DNA from: JAGVSZ01 sp019137045
GTDB lineage: Bacteria > Pseudomonadota > Gammaproteobacteria > Burkholderiales > SG8-39
Direction: 5' to 3'
Assembly (NCBI GenBank): GCA_046347635.1
Contig: JAXMFT010000010.1
Coordinates: 62,001 to 126,000 of the forward strand
DNA length: 64,000 nt
Below are positions 43,417 to 52,816 of the stretch, piece by piece. The notes below the pieces were generated by a model. The model was not told the DNA's origin and searched no databases. It saw nothing but the letters and a program-made list of their open reading frames with translations. Both the position numbers and the translations under genes were made by a program. The stretch's first letter is position 1; each line of letters starts with the position of its first letter.

Positions 43417-44078
43417 ATGAACGCGCGTGCCGCGCCGCCGGGCATCGGCATGACCTCGCAGCGCACCCGCGAGCGCATGGTCGCGCGCCTGCGCGCCGGC
43501 GGCATCGCCGACGAGGCGGTGCTGGCGGCGATGGCGTCGGTGCCGCGGCACGCGTTCGTGGACGCCGCGCTCGCGAGCCGCGCCTACGAGGACACCGCGC
43601 TGCCGATCGGGTTCGAGCAGACGATCTCGCGCCCTTACGTCGTCGCGCGCATGCTGGCGGCGGCGCGCGCCGGCCGCGCGCTCGGGCGCGGCTCGAGGTC
43701 GGCACCGGCTGCGGCTACCAGGCCGCGGTGCTCGCGCGCCTCGCCGCCGAGGCGTTCTCGATCGAGCGCATCGGCGCGCTCGCGGAGAAGGCGCGCGCGA
43801 ACCTGCGCCCGCTGCGGATCGCGAACCTGCGCCTCGTGCACGGCGACGGGTTCCGCGGGCTGCCGGAGGCCGCGCCGTTCGACGCGATCGTGGTGGCGGC
43901 GGCGCCGCGGGAGGTGCCGCGGGCGCTGCTCGAGCAGCCTGCGCCCGGCGGCCGGCTGGCGATCCTGGTCGGCGACGAGGAGCAGGAGCTGCGCGTCTTC
44001 GAGCGCTCGGCGCGCGGCTTCAGCGAGCACCGGCTCGACCCGGTGCGGTTCGTGCCGATGCGGGTGGGAAAGGGCTGA
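43417..44078 (+). pseudogene. pcm: protein-L-isoaspartate O-methyltransferase, frameshifted
   Basis: The first part reads MTSQRTRERMVARLRAGGI, VPRHAFVDAALASRAYEDTA and LPIGFEQTISRPYVVARML, as in Pcm. After 43690 the reading frame must shift by one base to continue LEVGTGCGYQAAVLARLAAE (the SAM site) and then LRLVHGDGFRG, FDAIVVAAAPREVP and RFVPMRVGKG. Restoring a single T in GCGCG-GCTCGAG would repair it (GTGCTCGAG). Pcm repairs isoaspartyl residues. Either the gene is newly inactivated or the base is a sequence error. It sits between surE and nlpD as usual. Confidence 0.85.
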
Positions 44079-44103
44079 CGATGGGCGGCAGCGGGAGAGC
44101 GAC

Positions 44104-45144
44104 GTGAAGCGGACCGGCGTGCGCTGGCTCGCGGTCGGCTGCGCGCTCCTGCTCGCGGCGGGCTGCGCGTCGCGGCGTCCGGCACCGGTGGTCGAGCGCC
44201 CGCCTGCGCCGGTCGCGAAGCCCGCTGCGTCCGCACCCCCGGCCGCGCCCCGGCCGCAGACGTACGTCGTCAAGCGCGGCGACACGCTGTACAGCATCGC
44301 GCTCGACCAGGGCGTGGACTGGCACGACCTCGCGGCGTGGAACCAGCTCGCCGATCCGACGCGCCTGAGCGTCGGGCAGGCCCTCGTCGTGCGGCCGCCG
44401 GCGCCGGTCGCCGCGCCGATCGCCGACGGACCGGTCGTGGTGAGCCTGGTCGCGCCCTCGCAGCCGATCGCGAGCCGGCCGATCGGGAGCGAAGCGCCGG
44501 GGCCGGCCGCGCCGGCGGGTCCGGCCGCGGCCGCGGTGCCCGCGGCGGCGGCCGCGACGGGCATGCTGAAGACCGAGCCGAAGGGCGTGCGCCTGCCGTA
44601 TTCGGACGAGAACCTCGCGGCCCTGCAGCGGGCGGAGACGCCCGCCGCGGCGCCGAGCGCGCCGCCGCCCGCCGCCGCGCCGCCCGCGCCGAAGCCGGAG
44701 CCGCCGCCGGTCGCGCGGGTCGAGCCCGCGCCGGCGCCCGCGCCGAAGCCGGAACCCGACGGCGGGGAGGACCGCGTGGACTGGAGCTGGCCGGCCCAGG
44801 GCCGGGTCATCGCCGGATTCAACGGCGCCGGCAACAAGGGCGTGGACATCGGCGGACGCGTCGGCGACCCGGTCCACGCCTCCGCCGGCGGGAAGGTCGT
44901 CTACAGCGGCGAAGGCATCCCGGCGTACGGCAAGCTCGTGATCATCCGCCACAACGGCACCTACCTCTCGGCCTATGCCCACAACAGCCAGATCCTGGTG
45001 AAGGAGGGGCAGAGCGTCGCGAAAGGGCAGAAGATCGCCGAGCTGGGCGCGACGGGGAGCGAGACCGCGAAGCTGCATTTCGAGATCCGGCGGCTCGGCA
45101 AGCCGGTCGACCCGCTGCAGTACCTGCCCAGCCGCCCGAACTGA
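44104..45144 (+). CDS. nlpD: NlpD-like lipoprotein (LysM plus degenerate M23 domain)
   Basis: A 346-residue outer-membrane lipoprotein. The lipobox is LLLAAGC, with the acylated Cys near residue 20. A LysM domain (TYVVKRGDTLYSIALDQGVD) spans about residues 57-100. A long Pro/Ala linker follows, then a LytM/M23 domain. Key zinc ligands are lost: NKGVDIGG stands where HxGxD is expected, and KLHFEIR where HLHFEIR is. That is the amidase-activator form, so NlpD probably activates an AmiC-type amidase during division. GTG 44104 fits the signal peptide. rpoS, often next, is absent here. Confidence 0.9.
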   Translation: MKRTGVRWLAVGCALLLAAGCASRRPAPVVERPPAPVAKPAASAPPAAPRPQTYVVKRGDTLYSIALDQGVDWHDLAAWNQLADPTRLSVGQALVVRPPAPVAAPIADGPVVVSLVAPSQPIASRPIGSEAPGPAAPAGPAAAAVPAAAAATGMLKTEPKGVRLPYSDENLAALQRAETPAAAPSAPPPAAAPPAPKPEPPPVARVEPAPAPAPKPEPDGGEDRVDWSWPAQGRVIAGFNGAGNKGVDIGGRVGDPVHASAGGKVVYSGEGIPAYGKLVIIRHNGTYLSAYAHNSQILVKEGQSVAKGQKIAELGATGSETAKLHFEIRRLGKPVDPLQYLPSRPN

Positions 45145-45174
45145 CGCGACGCGCGTCGGGCGGTCGAGAGCGCG

Positions 45175-45678
45175 CTACTCCGGCGCGTCGTCCGCCGCGA
45201 GCCGCGCGAGCGCCGCGCCGGTGACGCGGAAGAGCCGCCACTCGGCCATCTCCACCGCGCCGAGCGACTTGTAGAAGCCGATCGCCGGCGCGTTCCAGTC
45301 GAGCGCCATCCACTCGAAGCGGCCGCAGCCGCGCGCGTGCGCGATGCGCGCCACGTGGCGCAGCAGCGCGCGGCCGTACCCGCGCCCGCGGTGCGCCGGC
45401 CGCACGAACAGGTCCTCGAGGTACAGCCCGCGCCGCCCGAGGAAGGTGGAGAAGTTGTGGAAGAACACGGCGAAGCCGACCGGCTCGCCGCGGGCGAACG
45501 CCACGACCGCCTCGGCCTTCGCGTCGGGCGCGAACAGCTCGCGCTCCAGCGTCGCCGCGTCGGCCACGACCAGGTGCAGGAGGCGCTCGTACTCGGCGAG
45601 GCCGCGGATGAGGTCGAGGAGGACGGGCACGTCCGCGCGCGCGGCCGCGCGGATCGACAGCGGTTCCGGGGCGCTCAC
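45175..45678 (-). CDS. GNAT family N-acetyltransferase
   Basis: A 167-residue acetyltransferase similar to the diamine/spermidine N-acetyltransferase subgroup: LSIRAAARADVPVLLDLIRG, GFAVFFHNFSTFLGRRGLYL, EDLFVRPAHRGRGYGRALL (acetyl-CoA pyrophosphate loop) and CGRFEWMALDWNAPAIGFYK. The start is GTG 45678. It lies 6 bp after mltB on the same strand and is the last gene of that unit. It converges with nlpD, 30 bp away. Substrate (polyamine or other amine) is not certain. Confidence 0.87.
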   Translation of the reverse strand: MSAPEPLSIRAAARADVPVLLDLIRGLAEYERLLHLVVADAATLERELFAPDAKAEAVVAFARGEPVGFAVFFHNFSTFLGRRGLYLEDLFVRPAHRGRGYGRALLRHVARIAHARGCGRFEWMALDWNAPAIGFYKSLGAVEMAEWRLFRVTGAALARLAADDAPE

Positions 45679-45684
45679 CGGGCG

Positions 45685-46677
45685 TCAGCGCGCATCGCGC
45701 GCCACCTTGATCTCGTCGGCGAGGTCGTTGACCGCGGCGGCGTAGAAGCTCGAGCGGTTGTAGCGCGTGAGCGCGTAGAAGTTCTGCAGCCCGACGAGAT
45801 GGACCGGCGGTGCGTCGGGCGACTCCAGCTCGATCAGCACGCAGGGCGCGTCCGGTGCGACCGGGGCCGCGAACTCGACGCCGGCTTCGCGCAGCACCTC
45901 CGGGCGGTGGATCGGCACCACCTCGCCGTTCACGAGCGCGCGGTGGCCGTCGCCCTGCACGCTCGCGGCGATCGCGACCGGCGCGCCCGCCACCCAGCCG
46001 TGCGCGGCGAGGAAGTTCGCGACGCTCCCGATCGCGTCCGCCCGGCTCGCGCGCAGGTCGCGGCGGCCGTCGCCGTCGTAGTCCACGCCGAAGCGGCGGA
46101 TGCTGCCGGGCATGAACTGCGGGATGCCGATCGCGCCGGCGTAGGAACCCCGGAGCGCGGCCGCGTCCACGCCGGACTCGCGCGCGTAGAGCAGATACTG
46201 CTCGAGCTCCGAGCGGAAGTACTCGGCGCGCCGCGGCTGGTCGAAGGCGAGCGTGGCGAGCGCGTCGAGCACGCGGAAGGTGCCGGTGTTGCGGCCGTAC
46301 TCGGTCTCCACGCCGATGATCGCCACCACGATCTCGGGTGGAACCCCGACCTCGCGCGCGGCGCGCGCGAGCGTGTCCGCGTTCGCGCGCCAGAACGCCA
46401 CCCCCGCCTCGATGCGCCGCGCGTTCACGAAGTTGGCGCGGTAGGCGCGCCAGGAGCGCGTGCCCGCCGGCGCCGGCGCGATCAGGGTGAGGACGGAATC
46501 CTGCGTCCGCACCGTCGCGAAGAGCCGTTCGAGCGCGCGCTCGGCGAACCCGTGCTGCGCGGCCATCTCGCCGATGAACTGCCGCACCTCCGTGCGGTCG
46601 GCGTAGCGCTGCGCCGCGGCGGCCGGGGCGCCGAACGCGAGCGCCGCCGCGAGCGCGGCGGGCAGGGCGCGCCTCAA
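45685..46677 (-). CDS. mltB: lytic murein transglycosylase B
   Basis: A 330-residue MltB-family transglycosylase. It has a signal peptide (ALPAALAAALAFGAPAAAAQ), then QFIGEMAAQHGFAERALERL. The catalytic Glu lies in IIGVETEYGRNTG (about residue 110), and AGAIGIPQFMPGSIRRFGVD and GSVANFLAAHGW follow. It cuts the glycan between MurNAc and GlcNAc. I chose a TTG start at 46677 because it overlaps the preceding stop (TTGA) and gives a proper signal peptide. No lipobox is seen, so it is probably a soluble periplasmic form. Confidence 0.87.
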   Translation of the reverse strand: MRRALPAALAAALAFGAPAAAAQRYADRTEVRQFIGEMAAQHGFAERALERLFATVRTQDSVLTLIAPAPAGTRSWRAYRANFVNARRIEAGVAFWRANADTLARAAREVGVPPEIVVAIIGVETEYGRNTGTFRVLDALATLAFDQPRRAEYFRSELEQYLLYARESGVDAAALRGSYAGAIGIPQFMPGSIRRFGVDYDGDGRRDLRASRADAIGSVANFLAAHGWVAGAPVAIAASVQGDGHRALVNGEVVPIHRPEVLREAGVEFAAPVAPDAPCVLIELESPDAPPVHLVGLQNFYALTRYNRSSFYAAAVNDLADEIKVARDAR

Positions 46678-48623
46678 ACGCGCAGCTCCCGCACGCGCTG
46701 GCGCAGCAGGCCGACCAGCGACGGATCCGGGTCGCGCCCGTACCGGACGCGCACGTACAGCTCGCCGATCTCGCTCACGTCGGCGGAGACGTGCGGCTGC
46801 TCGGCCGCGGCGCGCTGCGCGAACGCGCGCGGCCCCTCGGCGGCGCGCCGGGCGGTGCCGCGGCGCGCGAGCTTGCGGCAGAACCGCCGCCACGCCCCGC
46901 TCACCGGGTCCTCCCCGTGCGCCCGGCGCAGCAGCCACAGCGAGAGGACGGCCACCACCAGGCCGACGATCCAGAAGAGCGCCAGCGCGAGCTTCTCCCA
47001 CGACGGCGAGGGCATGCCGAGCCGCGACAGCAGCTCGCGCTGGCGCTCGACGTTGTACCCGACCACCCACTGGTTCCAGTAGTTCGCCAGCGCCTCCCAG
47101 TTGTAGCGCAGCGACCGCAGCCACGAGAGGTCGGCGCGCCCGAGCAGCGGCAGCGGGTCGGTGCGCGGCACCGCCGCGGCGAGCCCCGACTCGACGCGCA
47201 CCGGCACCGCGGCCGCGGTCGGGTCGACGCGCACCCAGCCGTCGGTCGCGGTCCACGCCTCCGCCCACGCGTGCGCGTCGGACTGGCGCACCACCAGGTA
47301 GCCGTCGACCGGGTTCACCTCGCCGCCCTGGTAGCCGGTGACCACGCGCGCCGGCACGCCCGCCGCGCGCATCAGGAACACGAACGCGGAGGCGAAGTGC
47401 TCGCAGAAGCCGCTCCGGGTCTCGAACAGGAACTCGTCGACCGAGTCGCGGCCGAGGGGCGGCGGCGCGAGCGTGTACTGGAGGCCGGCGCGGCGGAAGT
47501 GATCGACCGCCCGCGCTAGAATGCGCTCGCCGGACGCCCCCTCGCGCCGCCAGCTCTGCGCCAGCGCGCGCGCGCGCGGATTGAACTCGGGCGGGAGCTG
47601 GAGCGCGGCGTTCAGCTCGTCGGCGGTCGCGCCGCCGCGCGCGCGGTACTCGAGGAACGAGCTCGTCTCGTAGCGCACGCGCTGCCGCACCGGCCGGCGC
47701 GCGAGCAGCTGGAAATCGCCGGTCGCGATCGCGCCCGGCGGGACCTTGGCCGGCAGGTCGAGGGCGAAGAGCCAGCCGCGCTCGTGCGGCTCGAGGGTCA
47801 CCGCGTAGTAGAGCGGCCTGCCGCGCGCCTCGAACTGCGCGTGGTCGGACACGTTGACGTTGCCCGCGCGCCAGGTGCGGCCGTCGAATTGCCAGAACAC
47901 CGGGCCGCGCCAGTAGAGCTGCCGGCGGTCGGGCGGGGCGCCGTCGAACTTGGCGCGGAACGCGATCGCGTCGGACTGCGACAGGAACGAGATGCTCCCG
48001 GGCGCCATCGAGTCGGACAGGCCGGTGGTGCCGCTGAACGCGTCCGCGGGCACGCCCCACAGCGGGCCGGTGACGCGCGGGAACAGGAAGAACAGGATCA
48101 CCATCACCGGCACGCTCTGGGCGAGCAGCAGGCCCGCGACGCGCGCGCTCTCGCGCAACGGGCGGCGCAGGCCGTTGAACGCGACCAGCGCGGTGGTGAG
48201 CACCAGCACGGTGGCGAGCATCAGCGCGGCGGTGGCGATCGTCTGGCTGTAGAAGAAATTGGTGAGCGCGAGGAAGTAGCTGAGGAACGTCACCACCACC
48301 GCGTCGCGGTGGGTGCGCGTCTCGAGCAGCTTGAGCGCGAGGAACAGCACCAGCAGCGTCACGCCGGCGTCGCGGCCGAACACGGTGCGGTGCGTGAGGT
48401 ACACCCCGCCCAGCCCGACGATGACGAGCAGCAGCAGCAGCCACCGGCGCGGCAGGATCTCGTTGCGCCATTGCGCCCAGCCGCGCCAGGCGAGCATCGC
48501 CGCGGCGAGCATGGTGACCCACCACGGCAGGCGCGGGCCGTGCGGGGCGGCGGCGAGCAGGCACCCCGCGAGCAGCGTGAGCACCGGGTAGAACGGCAGC
48601 GGGTCGTTGCGCACGGCAGCCAT
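46674..48623 (-). CDS. TgpA-like membrane transglutaminase (DUF3488/DUF4129)
   Basis: About 649 residues: five or six N-terminal membrane segments (DUF3488), then a periplasmic transglutaminase-like domain with Cys in TRSGFCEHFASAFVFLMRAA, His in QSDAHAWAEAW and Asp in GWVRVDPTAAAVPV. A further membrane segment (LALALFWIVGLVVAVLSLWL) and a C-terminal DUF4129 region close the protein. ATG 48623 follows the DUF58 stop by four bases; an in-frame ATG at 48644 overlaps that gene and is possible. MoxR, DUF58 and this gene form a conserved envelope-associated trio of uncertain function. Confidence 0.88.
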   Translation of the reverse strand: MAAVRNDPLPFYPVLTLLAGCLLAAAPHGPRLPWWVTMLAAAMLAWRGWAQWRNEILPRRWLLLLLVIVGLGGVYLTHRTVFGRDAGVTLLVLFLALKLLETRTHRDAVVVTFLSYFLALTNFFYSQTIATAALMLATVLVLTTALVAFNGLRRPLRESARVAGLLLAQSVPVMVILFFLFPRVTGPLWGVPADAFSGTTGLSDSMAPGSISFLSQSDAIAFRAKFDGAPPDRRQLYWRGPVFWQFDGRTWRAGNVNVSDHAQFEARGRPLYYAVTLEPHERGWLFALDLPAKVPPGAIATGDFQLLARRPVRQRVRYETSSFLEYRARGGATADELNAALQLPPEFNPRARALAQSWRREGASGERILARAVDHFRRAGLQYTLAPPPLGRDSVDEFLFETRSGFCEHFASAFVFLMRAAGVPARVVTGYQGGEVNPVDGYLVVRQSDAHAWAEAWTATDGWVRVDPTAAAVPVRVESGLAAAVPRTDPLPLLGRADLSWLRSLRYNWEALANYWNQWVVGYNVERQRELLSRLGMPSPSWEKLALALFWIVGLVVAVLSLWLLRRAHGEDPVSGAWRRFCRKLARRGTARRAAEGPRAFAQRAAAEQPHVSADVSEIGELYVRVRYGRDPDPSLVGLLRQRVRELRV

Positions 48624-48627
48624 GGCG

Positions 48628-49608
48628 TCAGGCGCGGCGCGCATCGAAGAGGGCGAGCGCCTTCAGGCAGGCGTCGCGGTGCGTCGCGCCGAGCCCCGGC
48701 TCGAGCACCGTGCCCGGCAGGCGCAGGCCGTACGCGACGTTCACCTCCTCGGCGGCGAGCACCTGGTGGGTGAGCAGCGACAGCCGCGTCTCGACGCCCG
48801 CGGCGCCGGGGAGCCGGTCCCAGTCGAGCCAGAGCTCGAACGCGCCGTGGCCGACGAACACCTTCGTGAGCAGCGTCTCGCCGCGCGCGGCCGCCTTCCA
48901 CGCGATGTGGCGCGGCGAATCGCTCGGCTGGTAGGGGCGCAGGCCCCAGTAGTCGTCGTTGCCGGTGCCGCCGACCGCCGCGTCGCCGCGCTCGGGCATC
49001 GCGACCGGGGCGGGCAGCGCGCACTCGAGCGGGCGCGGGTAGACGAGCGCCTGCGCGTCGGGCAGGAGGTAGCTCCAGGCGCGCAGCAGGCCGACCGGAT
49101 AGCGCGTCTCGATCGTCACGCGCGGCACGCGGCACCAGCCGCGCGCGGTCGCCGGCAGCGGGAGCACGACCGTCGCGCCGGCGTGCGCCGGCACGTCGCA
49201 CGCCCCGCGCGCGGCGCCGCAGCGCGCCTCGATCGAGACGCGGTCGAACGGGGCCGGGTTGTCGCAGTGCAGGTGGAAGCGCACCGTGCCGCCCACGAAG
49301 GCCGGCTCCGCCCGGCCCGGGCTCACGCGGAGGTGCGCGAGGTTGCGGAAGGTGTGCAGGATCGACACCACGCCCACGCCGGCGAGGAGGAAGGTGAGGA
49401 TGTACCCGAGCGAGAGCTGGTAGTTGATCGAGCCGGTGAGCATCAGCGCCAGCGCGAGCCCGAAGGTGTAGCCGTGGCGCGTGGGCAGGATGTACACGCG
49501 CCGCTGCGACAGCACCACCGGGCCCGCCTCGCGCGCCGCGCGGCCGGAGAGGAGGCGCCAGAACTGGAAGAGTTCCGAGCGCTGGAACAGGCGGTCGAGG
49601 GTGCTCAT
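48628..49608 (-). CDS. DUF58 domain-containing membrane protein
   Basis: A 326-residue DUF58 protein. Two close membrane segments lie at about residues 45-85 (YTFGLALALMLTGSINYQLS, YILTFLLAGVGVVSI). The DUF58 motif PYQPSDSPRHIAWKAAARGE is at about residues 223-242. DUF58 proteins are nearly always paired with a MoxR ATPase and often with a transglutaminase-like protein, as here. They are thought to assist assembly or activity of membrane or periplasmic complexes. Start ATG 49608. Confidence 0.9.
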   Translation of the reverse strand: MSTLDRLFQRSELFQFWRLLSGRAAREAGPVVLSQRRVYILPTRHGYTFGLALALMLTGSINYQLSLGYILTFLLAGVGVVSILHTFRNLAHLRVSPGRAEPAFVGGTVRFHLHCDNPAPFDRVSIEARCGAARGACDVPAHAGATVVLPLPATARGWCRVPRVTIETRYPVGLLRAWSYLLPDAQALVYPRPLECALPAPVAMPERGDAAVGGTGNDDYWGLRPYQPSDSPRHIAWKAAARGETLLTKVFVGHGAFELWLDWDRLPGAAGVETRLSLLTHQVLAAEEVNVAYGLRLPGTVLEPGLGATHRDACLKALALFDARRA

Positions 49609-49687
49609 CGTGCCCGGGCGCGCGGCCGAACCGGGGAGCGATCCTGCGGGTGCACGGGTCGAGCGGGCGCGCGCGGGCGGTGAGCCG

Positions 49688-50605
49688 CTACGGCACCGGG
49701 ACGGCCTCGAGCACGCCGAACGCGATGTCGGAGCCGGACCGCTTCACGCCGTTGATGACCGGATGCAGGCGATGGGTGGCCACGCCGGGGAGCACCGCCT
49801 GCACGTCCTCGGGCAGCGCGTGGTCGCGCCCGTCGATCAGCGCCCAGGCGCGGGTGCACGCGGTGAGCGCGAGCGCGGCGCGCGGCGAGAGCCCGGTGAC
49901 GAACTCCGGCGAGCGCCGCGTGTGCTCGACCAGCGCCTGGACGTAGTCGAACAGCGCGCCCGATACGTGCACGCGCTTCACCAGGTGCTGCAGCTCGACC
50001 AGCTCGCCGGGGGTGAGGCAGGGCTCGAGGGTGGCGATCATGTCGCGCCGCTCGATGCCCTGCAGCAGCGCGCGCTCGGCCTCGCGGTCGGGGTAGCCGA
50101 GCTCGATCCTCATCTGGAAGCGGTCGAGCTGCGACTCGGGCAGCGGGAAGGTGCCCACCTGGTGCGACGGGTTCTGCGTCGCGACCACGAAGAACGGCTC
50201 CGGCAGGCGCCGCGTCTCGCCCTCGGCGGTCACCTGGTGCTCCTCCATCGCCTCGAGCAGCGCCGACTGCGTCTTCGGCGTGGCGCGGTTCACCTCGTCG
50301 GCGAGGATGAGCTGCGAGAAGATCGGGCCGGGGTGGAACTTGAAGTCGCTCGCGTCGCGGTCGTAGACCGACACGCCGATGATGTCCGCCGGCAGCATGT
50401 CGGAGGTGAACTGGATGCGGTGGAACGCGAGCCCGAGCGAGCGCGCGAGCACGTGCGCGAGCGTGGTCTTGCCCACCCCGGGGAGATCCTCGATGAGGAG
50501 GTGCCCGCGCGCGAGCATGCACGCGAGCGCCATCCTGATCTGGTGCTCCTTGCCGAGGATGACCCGGCCGACCTGGGTGATGACGCGTTGGAGCGCGGCT
50601 GCCAT
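49688..50605 (-). CDS. MoxR family AAA+ ATPase
   Basis: A 305-residue AAA+ ATPase: LLIEDLPGVGKTTLAHVLAR (Walker A, about residues 37-56), ILADEVNRATPKTQSALLEA (Walker B), VVATQNPSHQVGTFPLPESQ (sensor 1) and TGLSPRAALALTACTRAWAL (sensor 2). MoxR proteins act as chaperone-like ATPases together with DUF58/VWA partners. ATG 50605 (MAAALQRVITQVG) is the family-type start; the frame is open further upstream. First gene of the leftward moxR-DUF58-tgpA-mltB-GNAT run. Confidence 0.92.
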   Translation of the reverse strand: MAAALQRVITQVGRVILGKEHQIRMALACMLARGHLLIEDLPGVGKTTLAHVLARSLGLAFHRIQFTSDMLPADIIGVSVYDRDASDFKFHPGPIFSQLILADEVNRATPKTQSALLEAMEEHQVTAEGETRRLPEPFFVVATQNPSHQVGTFPLPESQLDRFQMRIELGYPDREAERALLQGIERRDMIATLEPCLTPGELVELQHLVKRVHVSGALFDYVQALVEHTRRSPEFVTGLSPRAALALTACTRAWALIDGRDHALPEDVQAVLPGVATHRLHPVINGVKRSGSDIAFGVLEAVPVP

Positions 50606-50649
50606 GCTGGAGGGTAGTCCGAAGCCCGTTAGTTTATGCGCCCTTACGC

Positions 50650-50655
50650 TATGAT
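50650..50655 (+). promoter_or_regulatory. -10 element of the histone deacetylase-like gene
   Basis: TATGAT lies 32 bases before the ATG at 50688. GAGGAAAAT is an evident ribosome binding site just before the ATG. The -35 is poor (TTAGTT at 50629-50634, spacer 15). Confidence 0.4.
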
Positions 50656-50687
50656 TTCCACGGCGGCACCGGAGGATTGAGGAAAAT

Positions 50688-51617
50688 ATGGCAACCGCGT
50701 TCATCACCCATTCCGCGTGCCTCCGGCACGACATGGGGAGCCATCACCCGGAGTGCCCCGCGCGCCTCGCGGCGATCGAGGACCAGCTCATCGCCTCCGG
50801 CCTCTTCCAGTTCCTCGAGCCGCACGAGGCGCCGCTCGCCACCGAGGCGCAGCTCGCGCGCGCGCACCCGGCGCACCACATCGAGACGATCCGCTCGTCG
50901 GCGCCGGAGCGCGGCATCGTGCACCTCGACCCGGACACCGCGATGAGCCCCGGCACCTGGGAGGCGGCGCTGCGCGCGGCGGGCGCGGCGGTGCTCGCGA
51001 CCGACCTCGTCCTCGGCGGCCGGGTCGAGAACGCGTTCTGCAGCGTGCGCCCGCCCGGGCATCATGCCACGCGCGACCGCGCCATGGGGTTCTGCTTCTT
51101 CAACAACGTCGCGGTGGCCGCCCTGCACGCGCTCGAGCACCATGGGCTGGAGCGCGTGGCGGTGATCGACTTCGACGTGCACCACGGCAACGGCACCGAG
51201 GACATCTTCGCCGGCGACGAGCGCGTGCTCATGGCGGGCACCTTCCAGCACCCGTTCTACCCGTACAGCGGCGCCGACCACCCCGCGCGCAACATGGTGA
51301 ACGTCCCGCTTCCGGCGGGCACCGGCAGCGCCGGCTTTCGCGAGGCGGTGAGCGCGCGCTGGCTGCCGGCGCTGCGGGCCTTCGCCCCGCAGATGGTGTT
51401 CATCTCCGCCGGCTTCGACGCGCACCTCGAGGACGACATGGCGATGCTGCGCCTCGTCGACCAGGACTACGGCTGGGTCACGCGCGAGGTCAAGGCGGTG
51501 GTCGACCGCACCGGCGCGGGCCGGATCGTGTCGGTGCTGGAGGGCGGCTACGAGCTGTCGGCGCTCGGCCGCAGCGTGGTGCACCATCTGCGCGTGCTCG
51601 GCGGCCTCGACGGCTGA
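50688..51617 (+). CDS. histone deacetylase-like amidohydrolase
   Basis: A 309-residue class II-type HDAC/acetylpolyamine amidohydrolase family protein: TAFITHSACLRHDMGSHHPE, VRPPGHHATRDRAMGFCFFN (active-site His pair), VIDFDVHHGNGTEDIF (zinc ligands Asp and His) and FISAGFDAHLEDDMA (third ligand Asp). GYELSALGRSV lies near the end. These bacterial enzymes remove acyl groups from polyamines, acetoin-pathway or lysine substrates. The substrate here is not certain. It is divergent from moxR and convergent with mnmH. Confidence 0.9.
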   Translation: MATAFITHSACLRHDMGSHHPECPARLAAIEDQLIASGLFQFLEPHEAPLATEAQLARAHPAHHIETIRSSAPERGIVHLDPDTAMSPGTWEAALRAAGAAVLATDLVLGGRVENAFCSVRPPGHHATRDRAMGFCFFNNVAVAALHALEHHGLERVAVIDFDVHHGNGTEDIFAGDERVLMAGTFQHPFYPYSGADHPARNMVNVPLPAGTGSAGFREAVSARWLPALRAFAPQMVFISAGFDAHLEDDMAMLRLVDQDYGWVTREVKAVVDRTGAGRIVSVLEGGYELSALGRSVVHHLRVLGGLDG

Positions 51618-51626
51618 GCTGCGGGG

Positions 51627-52709
51627 CTAGGCGGGCACCGCGGGCACCGCGGGCGCCCGCGCCGCGTACGCGCGCAGCGCCTCGGCCACGCCGGCGACCG
51701 CGGCGGGCGCGAGGTCGGGCGGCCGCACCACGAACGCCTCGTCGAGGCGCGCGTAGTTGCGCAGCGTGGAGCGCCGGTACGCGGGGTCGTAGTGCGCCGT
51801 CAGGAGCGCTTCGACCAGGCCCGCCCAGTCGCCGCGGTCGGCGTGCGCCCGCCATGCGTCCACCGTCGCGCGGCCGTGGAGCCCCGACAGGCAATCGAGC
51901 TGCGCCTTCAGCGCGACCGGATCGGCGAGGAAGTGGCGATACTCCGCGATCAGGAACGCCACCCGCGCGGCGAGCGGCGCCTCGATGCGCACGCAGTCCG
52001 CCGCGCGCATCGTCGCGAGCAGCGCATCGGGCACCTGCAGCTGCCCGATCTTCTTGCTCTCCGCCTCGATGAACACCGGCGCCGCCGGGTCCATCCGCCG
52101 CAGCGCGTCCCACAGCAGCGTCTCGAAACGCTTCTGCGCCGGCTGCGGGGTGCCGGGCAGAGCGCCGAGCACCGAGCCGCGGTGGCACGCGAGCCGCTCG
52201 AGGTCGAGCACCTGCGCGCCGCGCGCGGCGAGCGCCTCGAGCACGCGGCTCTTCGCGCTGCCGGTCTCGCCGCAGAGCACGACGTAGCGGAAGGCGCGCG
52301 GCAGGGTTTCGAGCGCCGTCACGACCGCGCGGCGGAACGCCTTGTAGCCGCCCTCGAGCTGCGCGGCCTGCCAGCCGACCTCGCGCAGCACGTGCGTCAG
52401 CGCCCCCGAGCGCTTGCCGCCGCGCCAGCAGTACACGAGCGGCCGCCAGCCGCGCGCGCGCCCGGCGAACGCCCCTTCGAGGTGGCGCGCGATGTTGCGC
52501 GCGACCAGCGCCGCGCCGCGGCGCTTGGCGTCGAACGGCGAGACCTGCTTGTAGAGCGCGCCGACCTCGGCGCGCTCGGCGTCGTCGAGCACCGGGCAGT
52601 TGCGCGCGCCGGGCACGTGGTCCTCGGCGTACTCGGCGGGCGAGCGCACGTCGATCACCTCGTCGAAGAGGTCGATCTCGCTCGTCTTTGCGCAATCCGG
52701 GAAACGCAC
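51627..52709 (-). CDS. mnmH: tRNA 2-selenouridine synthase
   Basis: A 360-residue MnmH (SelU/YbbB). The rhodanese half has IDVRSPAEYAEDHVPGARN and the catalytic Cys in LVYCWRGGKRSGAL (about residue 93). The P-loop half contains VVLCGETGSAKSRVLEAL and ends in the expected C-terminal helices. MnmH replaces sulfur with selenium in 2-thiouridine of tRNA through a geranylated intermediate, using selenophosphate. Start GTG 52709. Divergent from selD, which makes the selenophosphate; the two share a 107-bp intergenic region. Confidence 0.92.
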   Translation of the reverse strand: MRFPDCAKTSEIDLFDEVIDVRSPAEYAEDHVPGARNCPVLDDAERAEVGALYKQVSPFDAKRRGAALVARNIARHLEGAFAGRARGWRPLVYCWRGGKRSGALTHVLREVGWQAAQLEGGYKAFRRAVVTALETLPRAFRYVVLCGETGSAKSRVLEALAARGAQVLDLERLACHRGSVLGALPGTPQPAQKRFETLLWDALRRMDPAAPVFIEAESKKIGQLQVPDALLATMRAADCVRIEAPLAARVAFLIAEYRHFLADPVALKAQLDCLSGLHGRATVDAWRAHADRGDWAGLVEALLTAHYDPAYRRSTLRNYARLDEAFVVRPPDLAPAAVAGVAEALRAYAARAPAVPAVPA

Positions 52710-52816
52710 GCGCTCGCACCCTGTTGTGGCACACTCGCCCGGCCGGTCGGTTGCGACCCGGGCCGCGCGACGAATTCTACCGTCCCGGTCCGCCGCGAAC
52801 CCAGGAGAAGCCCCCG

